Of a DNA stretch of 64,000 nt, positions 12,951-24,666 are shown one piece after another. Position numbers and translations under genes: made by a program. Source of the stretch: Chiridota heheva (lineage: Eukaryota; Echinodermata; Holothuroidea; Apodida; Chiridotidae); NCBI GenBank assembly GCA_020152595.1, contig JAIGNY010001834.1, forward strand, positions 342,501-406,500. The letters run 5' to 3'. The notes under the pieces are model-generated. The model was not told where the DNA came from. It saw only the letters and a program-made list of their open reading frames with translations, and searched no databases. Position 1 is the first letter of the stretch. Each line of letters starts with the position of its first letter.

Positions 12951-13105
12951 TAGCATGACGTGTACCTCCGCTTTCTGTTTAGAATGCACTGCAACCGCCG
13001 ATTTTGGCCAAAATCGACGGTTGCACGTGCACGCGCCTCTATCTGATGCACGTTGGGCATATTATTAATGCCCCTATGATAGCATACTGAAAGGAAAGAG
13101 CTTGC
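12951..13105. repeat. Dispersed repeat R4, copy 1 (palindrome-bearing)
   Basis: Inverted relative to 29896-30151. It contains the near-palindrome CCGATTTTGGCCAAAATCG (about 12998-13016) plus GTACCTCCGCTTTC, CTCTATCTGATGCACG and GGGCATATTATTAATGCCCC, itself a second hairpin. This copy lacks about 95 bp found in the second copy. Confidence 0.8.
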
Positions 13106-15767
13106 ACACCCAATGAGATTCTATTTTAAAGAACGTGTAAAATACCTGAGCTAAATGGACATCCTGCAGCCGTTTTGTTCATATTTTGCCATGAAAATGT
13201 ACAGAAAGATTAATGTACATGTAAGTGAGAGACCATTTTGTCATATGGGTTGCAAGATTTTGCAGTGTGTAATCTTATTCCTTAGAATCTGCAATCTCAA
13301 TGACAAAATTATGCTGGTACAAATATTTGAATGTTTAAAATGACTTTTGCGCCAAAAAGCCTAGCTTTTTTTCTGATTTTTCTCATATTTCAAAAACGAC
13401 GTACAGTAGTAAACATATAAATGGGAGTGGATAATATTTAAATATGAAAGCAATGAAGGTTTATCCGTTAGTTCTAGTTTCGCCGGGCAAAGAAATTTTT
13501 CGCAGAGGTACAGTATTTAAAATGGCGATATCCATGACATGAAAGTTCCTAATATAAGGAACCCTTCGGTTTCTTATTTTAGGACCTCTCCCGGACTGTC
13601 TTATATTCCGTTGAATAGCACTTGTTGCATTTCTATATACTGTACAATATTATCTGAATACAGAAATCATACAAGATAATTTTCCTCATCTCTTGTTGTA
13701 CAGTAGTAATGTACAGTAGTAGTAATTTACCTTAATTGACTGTCACAGGTGTCATTAAACATCAACAAATCAAACCTTAATTGACCAAGTTTTGAGCAAA
13801 TTACTCTTTGATCTTTTGATCCGAGCAAGTTCTTCGTTTTGTTTGATGATCAAACACCAGACTCGCAGTTGTCCCTCATGGGTACACAGCAGTAAATAAT
13901 GCAAATTATATTGATGTGTTGGAAATGGCCATGTAAAGCAGATATTTTTGTCGCTTATGTTGAAACTGTTGAGTAATGCTTGATACAGTATGTTCAGTAC
14001 ATGTACTGTAGGTGTTAAAAAGTGCAGGTGCAAGTGGACATGGTTACCTGTCGATAATGCCAGGAGGTGATTGTTTTAATTGTGTGTTGGCTCATTCACA
14101 AAGTAATTGATCAGTGATTTATTTTACAGCAGCATGATTTATTTTTTGGATGCAATCTACTAAGTACACATTCAATGTGAGGAGTACGCTGCACAATTGA
14201 GTTAAATGAAGCACTTGGTTTTGGTGTGGAATTGTATTTTTAAAGTGTTTTTGGAAGGCGAAATGTGGTGAAGTTTATACAAGTGATCTTGTGAAGTTGG
14301 CTCACCAAGTACTACTGTACAAGCTTTTAAGGGAAATGAATTAGATTGTTGCTGGATCCTGAAGGCTAAATATGTTAAATAACTTACAGTAATATGTGAC
14401 TTACTCTACTGTGTAGGGGATTTCATCACGTGACTTTAACTCAACTGGACTCCGTTTTGCAGGGCAGCGGTGTTGTTGCGTTTCACACAGCTCAGTCACA
14501 TCACACGTACAACAAACATACTACATGCTAGCCAACCAGTACCAGTTCAGCAAATTTTACTGATTGCAGTTTTTGGCTTGCTTTTGATTTTTCTTTATAT
14601 TTTCCTTAAGTAAGTTATATTTTCACCTGGTATACAAAGAGTAACTTTAACGGTAACGCAATCTGATTGTTTGTTACACTCAAACAAAGTCTACATGTTG
14701 TACCTGATATAAAGTGCTTGCTGCAAATCCTTGTGTGTAAGGCCTACCATAGGTTGAAAAAACCGTTGCATTGTACAGCAGGAACCCACTTCGAAGGTCA
14801 ATCAGGATCAGATGGAAATCGAGAAAATGTCTATATTAGTGCAACCAACAGCACAGCAAGATTCCATCATAATTATCTTACAAAAATAATCTTATATAAC
14901 AACATGCAAATGTATGTAAGTCTAATTAAGTGTACAGCAGACGACCCCAATAGCAGCTACTTTTGTAATTTGTTAGTTTATCAACTGGAAAAGATTTTAT
15001 AAGGTAGCACGCAATCAAAATTACATTTGCTCAAATGACGGAAGTACTGGATAACATCACACCCTTGTTGACTATTATTGATGTAGATTCCGGTAAACAT
15101 TTGACCTTTTTCTGTGAATGGTAATTGCTGATTTGTGTACTTTTAATAGTTTTTTAACCAACTACAGTAGCTCATTTGTTATTTAATACGTTCTTCAAAA
15201 TTACCCCATTTCATTTGGATGTTTTGATCTAGTACTGTATTTCCAGTACTTAAACCTCTGCAGTACTTATGAAACCAGTACTGGTATGTACATACAGTAT
15301 GTTATACCTTCAATACTTGTATGTGTAATTATTGTACAGTATGTACAGTACATCCCTCCTACTGTCCATGTACTCAGTGCAAATCTTACTGTCAACACCA
15401 TCAAAATAATTCATGATAAAATTCACAAAAACTAAGAAATTACTTCGAATGCAACATTTTACATTGTGTGGAACCAGCAAAATTAATTAACATTTCAGTA
15501 TTTCAGTCATTATGCAGTGGCTAATTTACTACATATTGTACAGTACATATGGAACATAGCCTTAATGGTTTTTTGGTCAAGTTTCTCGTTTGGTCATTTC
15601 CTCGAGAGTTTTCTTCATTATTAATGTCACAAAACCTTCCTGTTTCAGAGCTACACAATACACTCTGAAATCTTACAGTCATCTATGTAACCATTGCTCT
15701 AAAATTTTGCCATTTTTCATCCTCGGATTATCAGTTTAGTGTAATTTCCTGTGTAAACTTCCACAAA
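13106..15767. other. Sequence upstream of the candidate first exon
   Basis: No gene recognised. GTAC-centred words (TACAGTACTG, TGTACAGTA) are very frequent at 13640-13730, 13985-14010 and 15225-15350. No TATA box or CpG-rich promoter could be identified near 15.7 kb. Confidence 0.35.
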
Positions 15768-15902
15768 ATGGCCCACGCTATGAAATCAAGATTCAAACAT
15801 TGTTTGAGTGGCGCCCCAAGCCAGAAACTTAAACCTGATAGCATGGAAAAACATGGCTTCTCCATATACTCACAATGCTGCAACTCAAACCGAAGATTTT
15901 GA
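15768..15902 (+). CDS. Upstream ORF overlapping the candidate start
   Basis: A 44-codon ORF begins at an ATG in a good context (CACAAAATGG) and ends at TGA 15900-15902, about 50 bases past the candidate main start at 15853, in another frame. A second and a third in-frame ATG lie at 15780 and 15843. If the transcript starts upstream of 15768, scanning ribosomes would meet this ORF first and initiation at 15853 would be reduced. Alternatively transcription starts between 15770 and 15850 and the ORF is irrelevant. The peptide resembles nothing I know. Confidence 0.25.
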   Translation: MAHAMKSRFKHCLSGAPSQKLKPDSMEKHGFSIYSQCCNSNRRF

Positions 15903-16267
15903 AGAATTCAATATTTGGAACTTGAGAAATTTTAATTCGTTCTCAAGCAAGGAATTGTATCGGCAAGAAATTTTGTTTCCGGAAGTCGAATTTGATTTTG
16001 AGTCGAACTTGTCTGAGCCTGTTAAGGAAGTTCGTTTTCAGTTTTTGTATAAGATGCTTGCACGAGCCAAGGAAATCTTAAAGAAGGCGGAGAAGGGGCA
16101 TGGTGAAGGGAAGGATCATGATTCGGAGATGGACCATGGTTCAGATGAAGAGGGGTACAGCTCTGATGAGGGGTATATCCTTGATGATGGGTATACTGTC
16201 ATGGAAACGCTCAGGAACACTTCAAGTTTCCATAGTTATCTGACACTGGTTGATGTGGATGAATTTG
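15853..16267 (+). CDS. TPD52: Candidate first coding exon of the TPD52-like gene (unrecognised acidic N-terminus)
   Basis: Open reading frame from ATG 15853, the first in-frame Met after the stop TGA at 15805-15807. It runs 138 codons plus one base to a possible donor at 16268 (TTTG followed by GTAAAA). The leftover G joins AG of the 23619 exon to make Glu, so the frame is preserved. The product begins MASPYTHNAATQTEDFEEF, has a Lys/Glu-rich helix-like stretch (KMLARAKEILKKAEKGHG) and then an acidic repetitive segment DEEGYSSDEGYILDDGY. I do not recognise it in any D52 protein. Vertebrate TPD52 does have alternative first exons with acidic, unrelated N-termini, which makes this plausible. Codon choice looks coding-like against the AT-rich surroundings. 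It could instead belong to another gene or be chance, since the next exon is 7.35 kb away. An overlapping upstream ORF starts at 15768. Confidence 0.55.
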
Positions 16268-19200
16268 GTAAAATAGTTTTTTTTATTAATTTTTTTGTTT
16301 CTGTCCTAAAATTCTGTCACTTCAGAATCATGAATCAGACTGTTATGTCACTAAATTTTAATTGATGGTATCATGAAGATTTAAAGCTGTTGGGTCATAC
16401 AATTCTGGAGAAGGACAGATCAAAAACATTTATAGAAATTCATTGTCTTCAATATGTCATAAAATTGATAATTTTAATAATGTTATTTGTGTAATTGTGT
16501 AATTAATGTAATTTATTACATTAAGGCCTATTTTTTTAAGTGAAACTACTTCAATTTCATGCTATTTTTATGGTTTATAGCATATAATTTCTTTTGATTA
16601 AAGGATTAGTCCTGGGGTCAAGAATGTCCATCTTAATGTACATAAAAGAGAACTTCAAAAGAAACGAATTGGTGAAGAAAGCATTCAAAAATCTTATTTC
16701 TTTAAGGAGATATTCAAGTTTGAAGCTTATCTTATTCAATTTATTTTTTCCTCAATTTTTCTTTAGGTGGTATATTATAAATACCCTAACTAGATTCTGT
16801 TTCACTACTTTTCTGACATATCCCATGGTTTTTAAGCCACAAAATCAAGAATTTGAGAAATTTGAGGCTATGACATCACAACTAGTCTGATTTCAGAGTT
16901 GAGTTCTAATTTTCGAGGAGATATCCATGTTTAAAGTTTGGTATCATTTTTGTAGAAACGACTGAAATCAGACTAGTTGTGTTGTCATAGCCTATTAATG
17001 ACCATTGGATATGTCAGGTAATTAAAAAAACAGAATCTAGTAAGGTTAATTATAATTTACCACCTGAAGAAAGTTTGAGGAAAAATAATTAAAATAGTAA
17101 AAAAGTAAGAATTTTTTTTCTTCAAAATACATTAACAAATATTGAGAATGTGAGGGTGAAGGCGCCAACCTTCCATAGTAGACTTACTACACCAGTCATT
17201 TCTACACAGATAAGGCAGAGCTTTACACTTAAATAACTCCTCAACAGAATTAGATTTTTGAATGCTTCCTTCACCATTTTGTCTTTTAAAATAACAATTT
17301 GTTGCTATCTGTCCATATACTGTAGATCTTTAAACTCCATGCAGGAATAAGATGTATTAACATGGGCAGGATTTTCCTACTGATAGTAGGGAAGTCAATT
17401 TTGGGGGTGAGGGGGGGGGGGGGCAAAATCATGCTAATATGCAAAAATTCACCATACCAAAAATATACATTTGGAAAAAAGTGGTTTTTCTTGGTTACCC
17501 AAATTTTGCCTACAGTATGTGCAGATTAACATATTTTTGTCGCCAGTGCTTCTTAAAATATTGCCTTTCATGTGAAGTACTTTTGTTAGACAATTCAGTT
17601 ATATTCTTCTATAATATTCAATTCAGGGTGTAAATTTGCCTTGTTTACCTACCAGCTTCAGTGTCTATGATAACAGATACAATATATCTAGATTAACCTG
17701 CATGCTATGTATTGTACATCTGCCATGTATTTATTGTTGACGTTTACAGTAGCTTGTATACTTTACAAGGCAGTGTAACCATCTGCAGGGTTTAAAATTA
17801 CATCAAGTCTTGATTTTTGCATGCACCTGATGAAGACTTGTTATAGTGTACTTTTGGTAGTTAAAGTACTGTACACTACTGTATACATGTTCAATCAGTT
17901 GTGTACTTACCGTAAAAAAACATTTTTTGTGCAAAAACTTGCAGTATATAATAGTATTGACTCTTACAGGCATGTGCCCCCTTCCAGGTACGTGCCCCTC
18001 CCAGGTACGTGCCCCTCCCAGGTACGTGCCTCCTTCCAGGTACGTGCCCCCTCCCAGGTACGTTTCCCCCTCCCAGGTACGTGGCCCCTCCTAGGTACGT
18101 GCCCCCTCCCAGGTGCGTGCCCCCTCCCAGGTATGTGTCCCCTCCCAGTTACGTGCCCCCTCCCAGGTGCGTGCCCCCTCCCAGGCACGTGCCCCCTCCC
18201 AGGGCGTGCCCCCTCCCAGGCACGTGCCCCCTCCCAGGCACGTGCCCCCTCCCAGGAACGTGCCCCCTCCCAGGTACGTGCCCCCTCCCAGGTACGTGCC
18301 TCCTCCCAGGTACGTGCCCCTCCCAGGTACGTGCCTCCTCCCAGGTACGTGCTCCCCCGGGCCTGGTGATTGATGATGATTAGAAAAAGTATATGTATAA
18401 TTAAAAAACAAAATCAAACAGGAAAGGCATCATAATCTTAAAGATGGGAGGATTTCTAAAAGGAGCACTAGACCGAAAAGCAAGGACGTATTTCTAAGGG
18501 TTCCCACAAAAATGGAATGCTTATCTAGCAACGCAACGGCATAGTAATTGTATGATGAACGTGAATATTCATGTGACCTTTGCCCTTGTGTCCTTACTTT
18601 TCGGTTTAGTGCTCCTTTAACATATAACCTCATTACATTAGCAATTATATCTTATTCACACAATAGAGCGTTATTCATAAGCAACAAATAAAACCAAGAA
18701 ATATTCCATTTATTTATTTATTCGATTGAAATTGTATATATATATATATATGTATACATATATATATATATATATATACATACATACAAACATACATTCT
18801 TACATACATACATACATACATACTGTACATACATATATATATTTATCTTAGGGGGTGGGTGATCACGCTACCAAATATAAGGTCAAATGGTCAATTTAGA
18901 ATTGAAAATAGGGATTTTTTGTTGTGGTAACAGTTAAAACTTTTGAAATTCATTGCATCACAAATTTGTATGAAAATAGGTTTTACAGTCATACAGTATG
19001 AAAGTAAAAAGAACTCACTGATATTTAACCATCAGCCCTATTATTTTTCAATTGCTTAAAGAAAATAGTTGAAGAATGAAAAAAAGAACTGCAAAATGAA
19101 AATTTTGGAAGAAATTGTTTTGCTATTTTCAATTGTTTTGAAAAATGATAAAAACTACTGCAAATTGAACAATTTTTGATGCAATTTGTTTACTATTTCA

Positions 19201-22200
19201 ATATTTTATATTTTCAGATTAGTTGGAGAAATAGAACTGTAATTATGAAAGGAATTTTTTCTAATTAGTTTGAAGAAAAAAGAACTGTAATTTGACTAAT
19301 TTTTAACCTATTTTGTAGCTATTTTCAATTGTATGAATTACCTTTGTTATTGATGCCTCTATTCATTCATACAGTATATCTTTAACAGACACCTGTACTG
19401 TGTGGGGCCTAATGGATTTCCCATACAGTCCCTCAGGAAAATACGATATGAAAGTAAATTGCATCTTTTTCAGTATCTGTTGTCTTTCCTTTCCTTGTGC
19501 CTCCCACCGCTCTCACTGATGCTTGTAATGTAAAATTCACAGGCATTAATAACGTCTAGTACAGTGAGCAATCCACTCGTAAGTCTCACAAGTACAGTAG
19601 TTTGATATTGTACATTCTTAACGTCCCATATTGCCGTGGATTTGACGAGAATTTCAAGAATTTATCAGCGACAGACAATGATTGCTCCCTGGGATGAACT
19701 TGGTAAAAATCATTTTTGCAATTAATATTTCTGACGACTTTTAGGAGCAAAAGATTAAATGTCATATTACAGTATAGTAGCCCAAGGAGGAATGCTTGCA
19801 GAATTGTTTATTGTGAAGGATTTTGAAAAGTTTACGTTTTTATGTATTGATTGTGAATACCTGTGGATGCACTATGTACATTAAATGCTGCATTATACTG
19901 TACATTCATTTAATATGCACATGTATATTAATCATCACCACTTGCAGTTGGTTTATGCAATAAGACAGTTTCTCCATTATTAGGTTATACTGTATTAATA
20001 GAAATGATATATTTTTGATGGGAAGAAAATTGCGGGAGCAAGTTTGGCGAGATGGATTTGAATGTCTGGTGAAGTTAGTTTGGGGAATTGTTTTTGCTAT
20101 CGTAGTGGTGACACAGTGGTGTATTTAGTGGGGGTCAGGGGGTAAGTCCCCCCTTCATTGCAAAATTCCATACAGTAAGTGAAATGTAAGCAGCAGGATA
20201 TTTTAGTTCACATATTTAGGAAATAAACTGTAATAATAAATTTATAAGCTTTAATAGCCCTAACGATTTGGTGATGAATTTGCCCCTAGTACATTTTTTT
20301 GCAATTTTCTTTGATTTTCGGGAAATTTTCTTCAATTTCCTTCATTTTCCAGGCACTTTTATTGGATTTTTGGGACATTTTCTGGATATTTTTATGAAAT
20401 TTTATTCATTAATGTTCAAATGATTTGGTGATGAATTTGACCCTAGTTGAATTTCTAATTTTTGGGAAATTTTTCAGGATTTTTTTTTTTTTTTGGGGGA
20501 TTTTCTTCAATTTCCTTCATTTTCAGAAAAAAGTTTAGGCAATTTTCTTCAATTTTTAAGAAATTTCTTTAATTTTGGGGAAATTTCCAATATTTTAAGC
20601 CAAAATTTGCAATATGTTTGAACAAAATTTGCAATAATTTTACTTCATATTTATAACTGTATGTATGTTAACGGGAAAGAAAAATCCTTCCAGCAGCAGT
20701 TTTCCCCCTTTCCCCACCCCACCGTTCCTACATACAGTACGCCTGGGTACAGCCTTTTCCTATAATTACAGTTTTCCCGCCTGGCACCGACAGCTGAATA
20801 TGCCACTGAGGTGATACCATGTCAGTCTAAAAACAAATTGCTTTTAAGGGGTGTAACTGTGAGATCCAGGTGAAGTTTGGGATCCAGGGGTGGAGCCCTG
20901 GGAAAAAAGCCTTTTTGGAAAGTGTAGTGCTTAGATCTTTAGCTCATCATAATTATTTGATTCCATTGAGAATTTCCGATGATTTCCTAGAATGTTTGTA
21001 CAGTATATTAATGTGCGCTACTACTTCACATAGTCAAGAATGTTTTTTTGTTTTTTTAAAGAAGTGATTACTCTGTACACTTATTTCAAATCTGCTTGTT
21101 ATTACTGATCAGTACTCTGAAAGAAAATTTGTAGATGAGGGGGGATAGGGGATCCAATCGCATTGAGTGACCTTGATAATGCTATTTTCTTAAGTGTGTG
21201 CAGGGTGTAGGGATTATGAACACGCCACCTAATGCCCTTTCAGGATGGGAGTCAGATTCGAGCCGTCATTTTTAGTTATGAAATTTCTTCATTCATTGAT
21301 TTTATATCATTTAACAAATGTGTAGTGCATTAATGTTTCTTAGAAAGCTAGATTTTAACAGAAATAATTGGCAGTAACTAAATTCTTAACATTTCCTAGT
21401 GCTTTGTTTAATTTCCATTGGACTACATGAATGAAAAAACTATTAAAAGCCTGATGATAATAATAACCTTAACCCTTACTCTACCAGCACTATTTTGAAA
21501 ATGTGCTCGGGAGGCGGGGCCAGAGACGGGGCATCCAAAACGGCGATAATATCGCCGCGTGGTAGAGTAAGGGTTAATCAAGACGTGATTATTGAAGGGT
21601 CCTCTGTCTTCCAGGCAGAAAAGTCGGGCCCCTTTCGCTGTCGGGACCCGCTGGGCCGCCCACCGGGATCATGCTGCCTATATTTTCGGGTGGGCGCATA
21701 TGTCGCGGGTTGATTAACCCTTACTCTACCAGCACTATTTTGAAAATGCGCTCGGGAGGCGGGGCCAGAGACGGGGCATCCAAAACGGCGATAATATCGC
21801 CGCGTGGTAGAGTAAGGGTTAAGTCCTCTGTTTTGTTAAGGAAAGCAGACTGAAAGACGTACAGTACAATAACATGGGACGATCATGATACAGTTTTTTT
21901 TTTACCTTTGACATTTTTTACATTACTTCATAATTGAAACATTGTTTAGGTGTTCTTGTATCTTTTAAGAAGTTCACGTTTTTATAAAAAATTTAGTTAG
22001 GAAAAAGTGCAAAAGTGTCTATGTACATGTAGAATGTGTGAACTGTATAGAGTTGAAGAAGACATTAAGACGATAAATTATCCTTACTTGTCATATACAG
22101 TACTTCTTCCTGTTTCCTTTCCTTCCTACTGTACCTCTAGAATGATCTGACCTTTCAGGCACAATTTGATCCTCGTTGTCGTGATGCCGTTAAGCCCTCA

Positions 22201-24616
22201 TTAAACAAACAAACAAACATATTCTGGCATTTAATTCCCAACACGAATCTTTGATTAGTTTAATTTTATGGAAAATTACAATTTATTACAGAATTTGAAA
22301 TAAATTGTTGTAAAAATTCAAGGTTGATGCAATTTACTTCATGACACGTGAAAATAATATTCTACTGTAAGCATTTACATGCTTTTTATGCAGTGGCTCA
22401 GTGTTAGACTTGTGTTCCAAATGTATCGGTACTGGGTTTGATTCCTGGCATGAGTCTTGTGTTATCATTCTTGAGCAAGACTTCATTTTACACTCTTTTA
22501 GTTGTTTATTTTGAGTTGTAAGTAAACAAACAATATTCCCTATTGACTGTAACGATAATTAATTTTTAAATTCACTTTATTCAAAATTCAGTTGTTTCAA
22601 TTTTTTTCTTTTCTTAATATGTTATGTAAATTCGAGTATTCCAGGTAATATTAATTTTTTAGGAAAAACTTATGTCGTCGCAACACAGAAAGTGAAGTTT
22701 TGGGCTGATTTTATAACCTTAGGCCATGTACAATGGGCATATTTCTGACTCGCGATAACACTACACAAGCCAAGAGCGTATTTTGCTGTTCGCTCAAGCT
22801 GGTTGGTTTGTTTACTTGCAACTTGAATGTGACACGTCCTTGCGCGCATGAGCAGACTGTAAAGGGTGTATTCCACTTTGCTTCACTTTAATTTTAGTGA
22901 AGTGCAGTGGTTTAGTGTTAGAGAGTCAATCTCATAGTGGCGGTGCTATAGGGGGGGGGGGGTGGGCATTCTCCCCATGAGATCTTTTTGCCCCCACTTG
23001 CCCTCCCCCAGAAAGTTTTGTAAACTGACATTCATGTATTTTGTCTGATTTATTGGCCTTTGCCCCCCATGAGACAAAATTGTACCTCTCGTGCCCCCAT
23101 GATCAAAACTGTACCTCTCGTGCCCCCATGAGACAAAACTGTACCTCTCGTGCCCCCATGAGACAAAACTGTAGCTCTCTTGCCCCCATGAGACAAAACT
23201 ACCTCTCGTGCCCCCATGAGACAAAACTGTACCTCTCGTGCCCCCATGAGACAAAACTGTACCTCTTATGCCCCCATGAGACAAAACTGTACCTCTCGTG
23301 CCCCCCATGAGACAAAACTGTACCTCTCGTGCCCCCCATGATCAAAATTCTGGCACCGCCACTGCAAGCTCATGTTCCAAACGGGTTTGATTCCCGACAC
23401 ATATGTACATATTTTCATTGTTGAATCTTATTTTTCTTTTGCAAAGGCCTCTTTTTCCATGCCCCTATTTAACAAGTACCCCACTGAGCTGGCCAGGCCA
23501 CTTAATTAGGTAATGACAATTAATCAAAGTTGACTGGATATTATCATAATTTACAGATCCTGTATTCTTTGTGCATTTTTCATATTCTATTGTTGAATCT
23601 TCTTATTGTTTTGTGCAGAGGAGCCCCTTTCTTCACCAGACACGCCCCTATTTGACAATTCACCAGCAAGCACACCCACTGAATTGGCGAGTCCCGTTGA
23701 TCCTCCAGTCGATGAAGAAGAGAGAAAGAAACTTCAGGATGAACTGGTGGAGGTAACATCTTGGATTTACTCTTACTGTAGGCTATAGTTAAAAAAAACA
23801 AAAAAACCTCATCAGTTGTGTAATAAGGAGATAGGTACAGTAGCTTAGTAGAGTGCATGACTGAGATGTTGGAGGTACTGGGTTCAAGCCTCGGTCAGGT
23901 CTAACTCATTTTTCCACTATACTCCTCATTCAGCTGTTAGGAAAAATGGCAATGGTTGAATGGTGATCGCCATCCTTCGGAGGGGGCGTTAAGCCGTCAG
24001 TCTTAATAGTAGGACACTATCATCCTACCTGGTTCTACTATTCGAAAAGAGAATCCTAGAGAATCCCATACCAGCCCTCTAGAGGGATTAAGCTGCAGTT
24101 GCGACCCCCTTGCAGATCAATCTGTGAGATTCCAACAACAAATTGCACAACATGCTGTGCATTCACATGATAAGAAGAAGTAATTTGATTGTGTTGGTAT
24201 ATTTTTTGTTTGTCATAACTTCTTTTGTCATATTTCATCATATTTCATCATATTTACAATATGAATTCATGCCCAATATTTACAAATATATTTTTAATTG
24301 ATTTACAAATATATTTACAAATTCATGAAAGTGAAGCCATATGGTGTTGTAATTATTTGATATAAATTATAGTAACAATGCTCTAAATTTGTTTGCACAA
24401 ACCTGATGATGAGAATATGTAGGGTAAAACACACCCCTAGTACTGCTTATACATGTAGAATAAAAATACAGTCAATTAAATAATTAAATGAAACATGTAC
24501 TGTGTACTGTAGATAACAATCATTTCAATTATTTTGTGTCCTTATTTTTTAAAAGTATACAGTACAACAAATTACGTATTATCATAATATAGATTGAGTA
24601 GATGAAGCCTGAAAAT

Positions 24617-24666
<50 letters not shown>

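Larger units (their letters stand above)
22905..23500 (+). repeat. tRNA-derived SINE S2, split by a hAT-like insertion
   Basis: The left part (22905-22934) has the A-box-like AGTGGTTTAGTGTTAGAGAG. The right part (from 23365) has the B-box-like GGGTTTGATTCC. The inserted element 22935-23364 is bounded by CAATCTCA and CAAGCTCA. Removing it restores a SINE similar to S1. Confidence 0.7.

Noticed and set aside
14667..15002. 111-codon ORF upstream of the candidate first exon
   Set aside because: No recognisable motif, AT-rich codon use like the surrounding intergenic DNA, no splice support.
17821..18417. Pro/Cys/Arg-rich ORFs resembling collagen-like or antifreeze proteins
   Set aside because: Produced by the 18-bp C-rich minisatellite; all frames on both strands are open.
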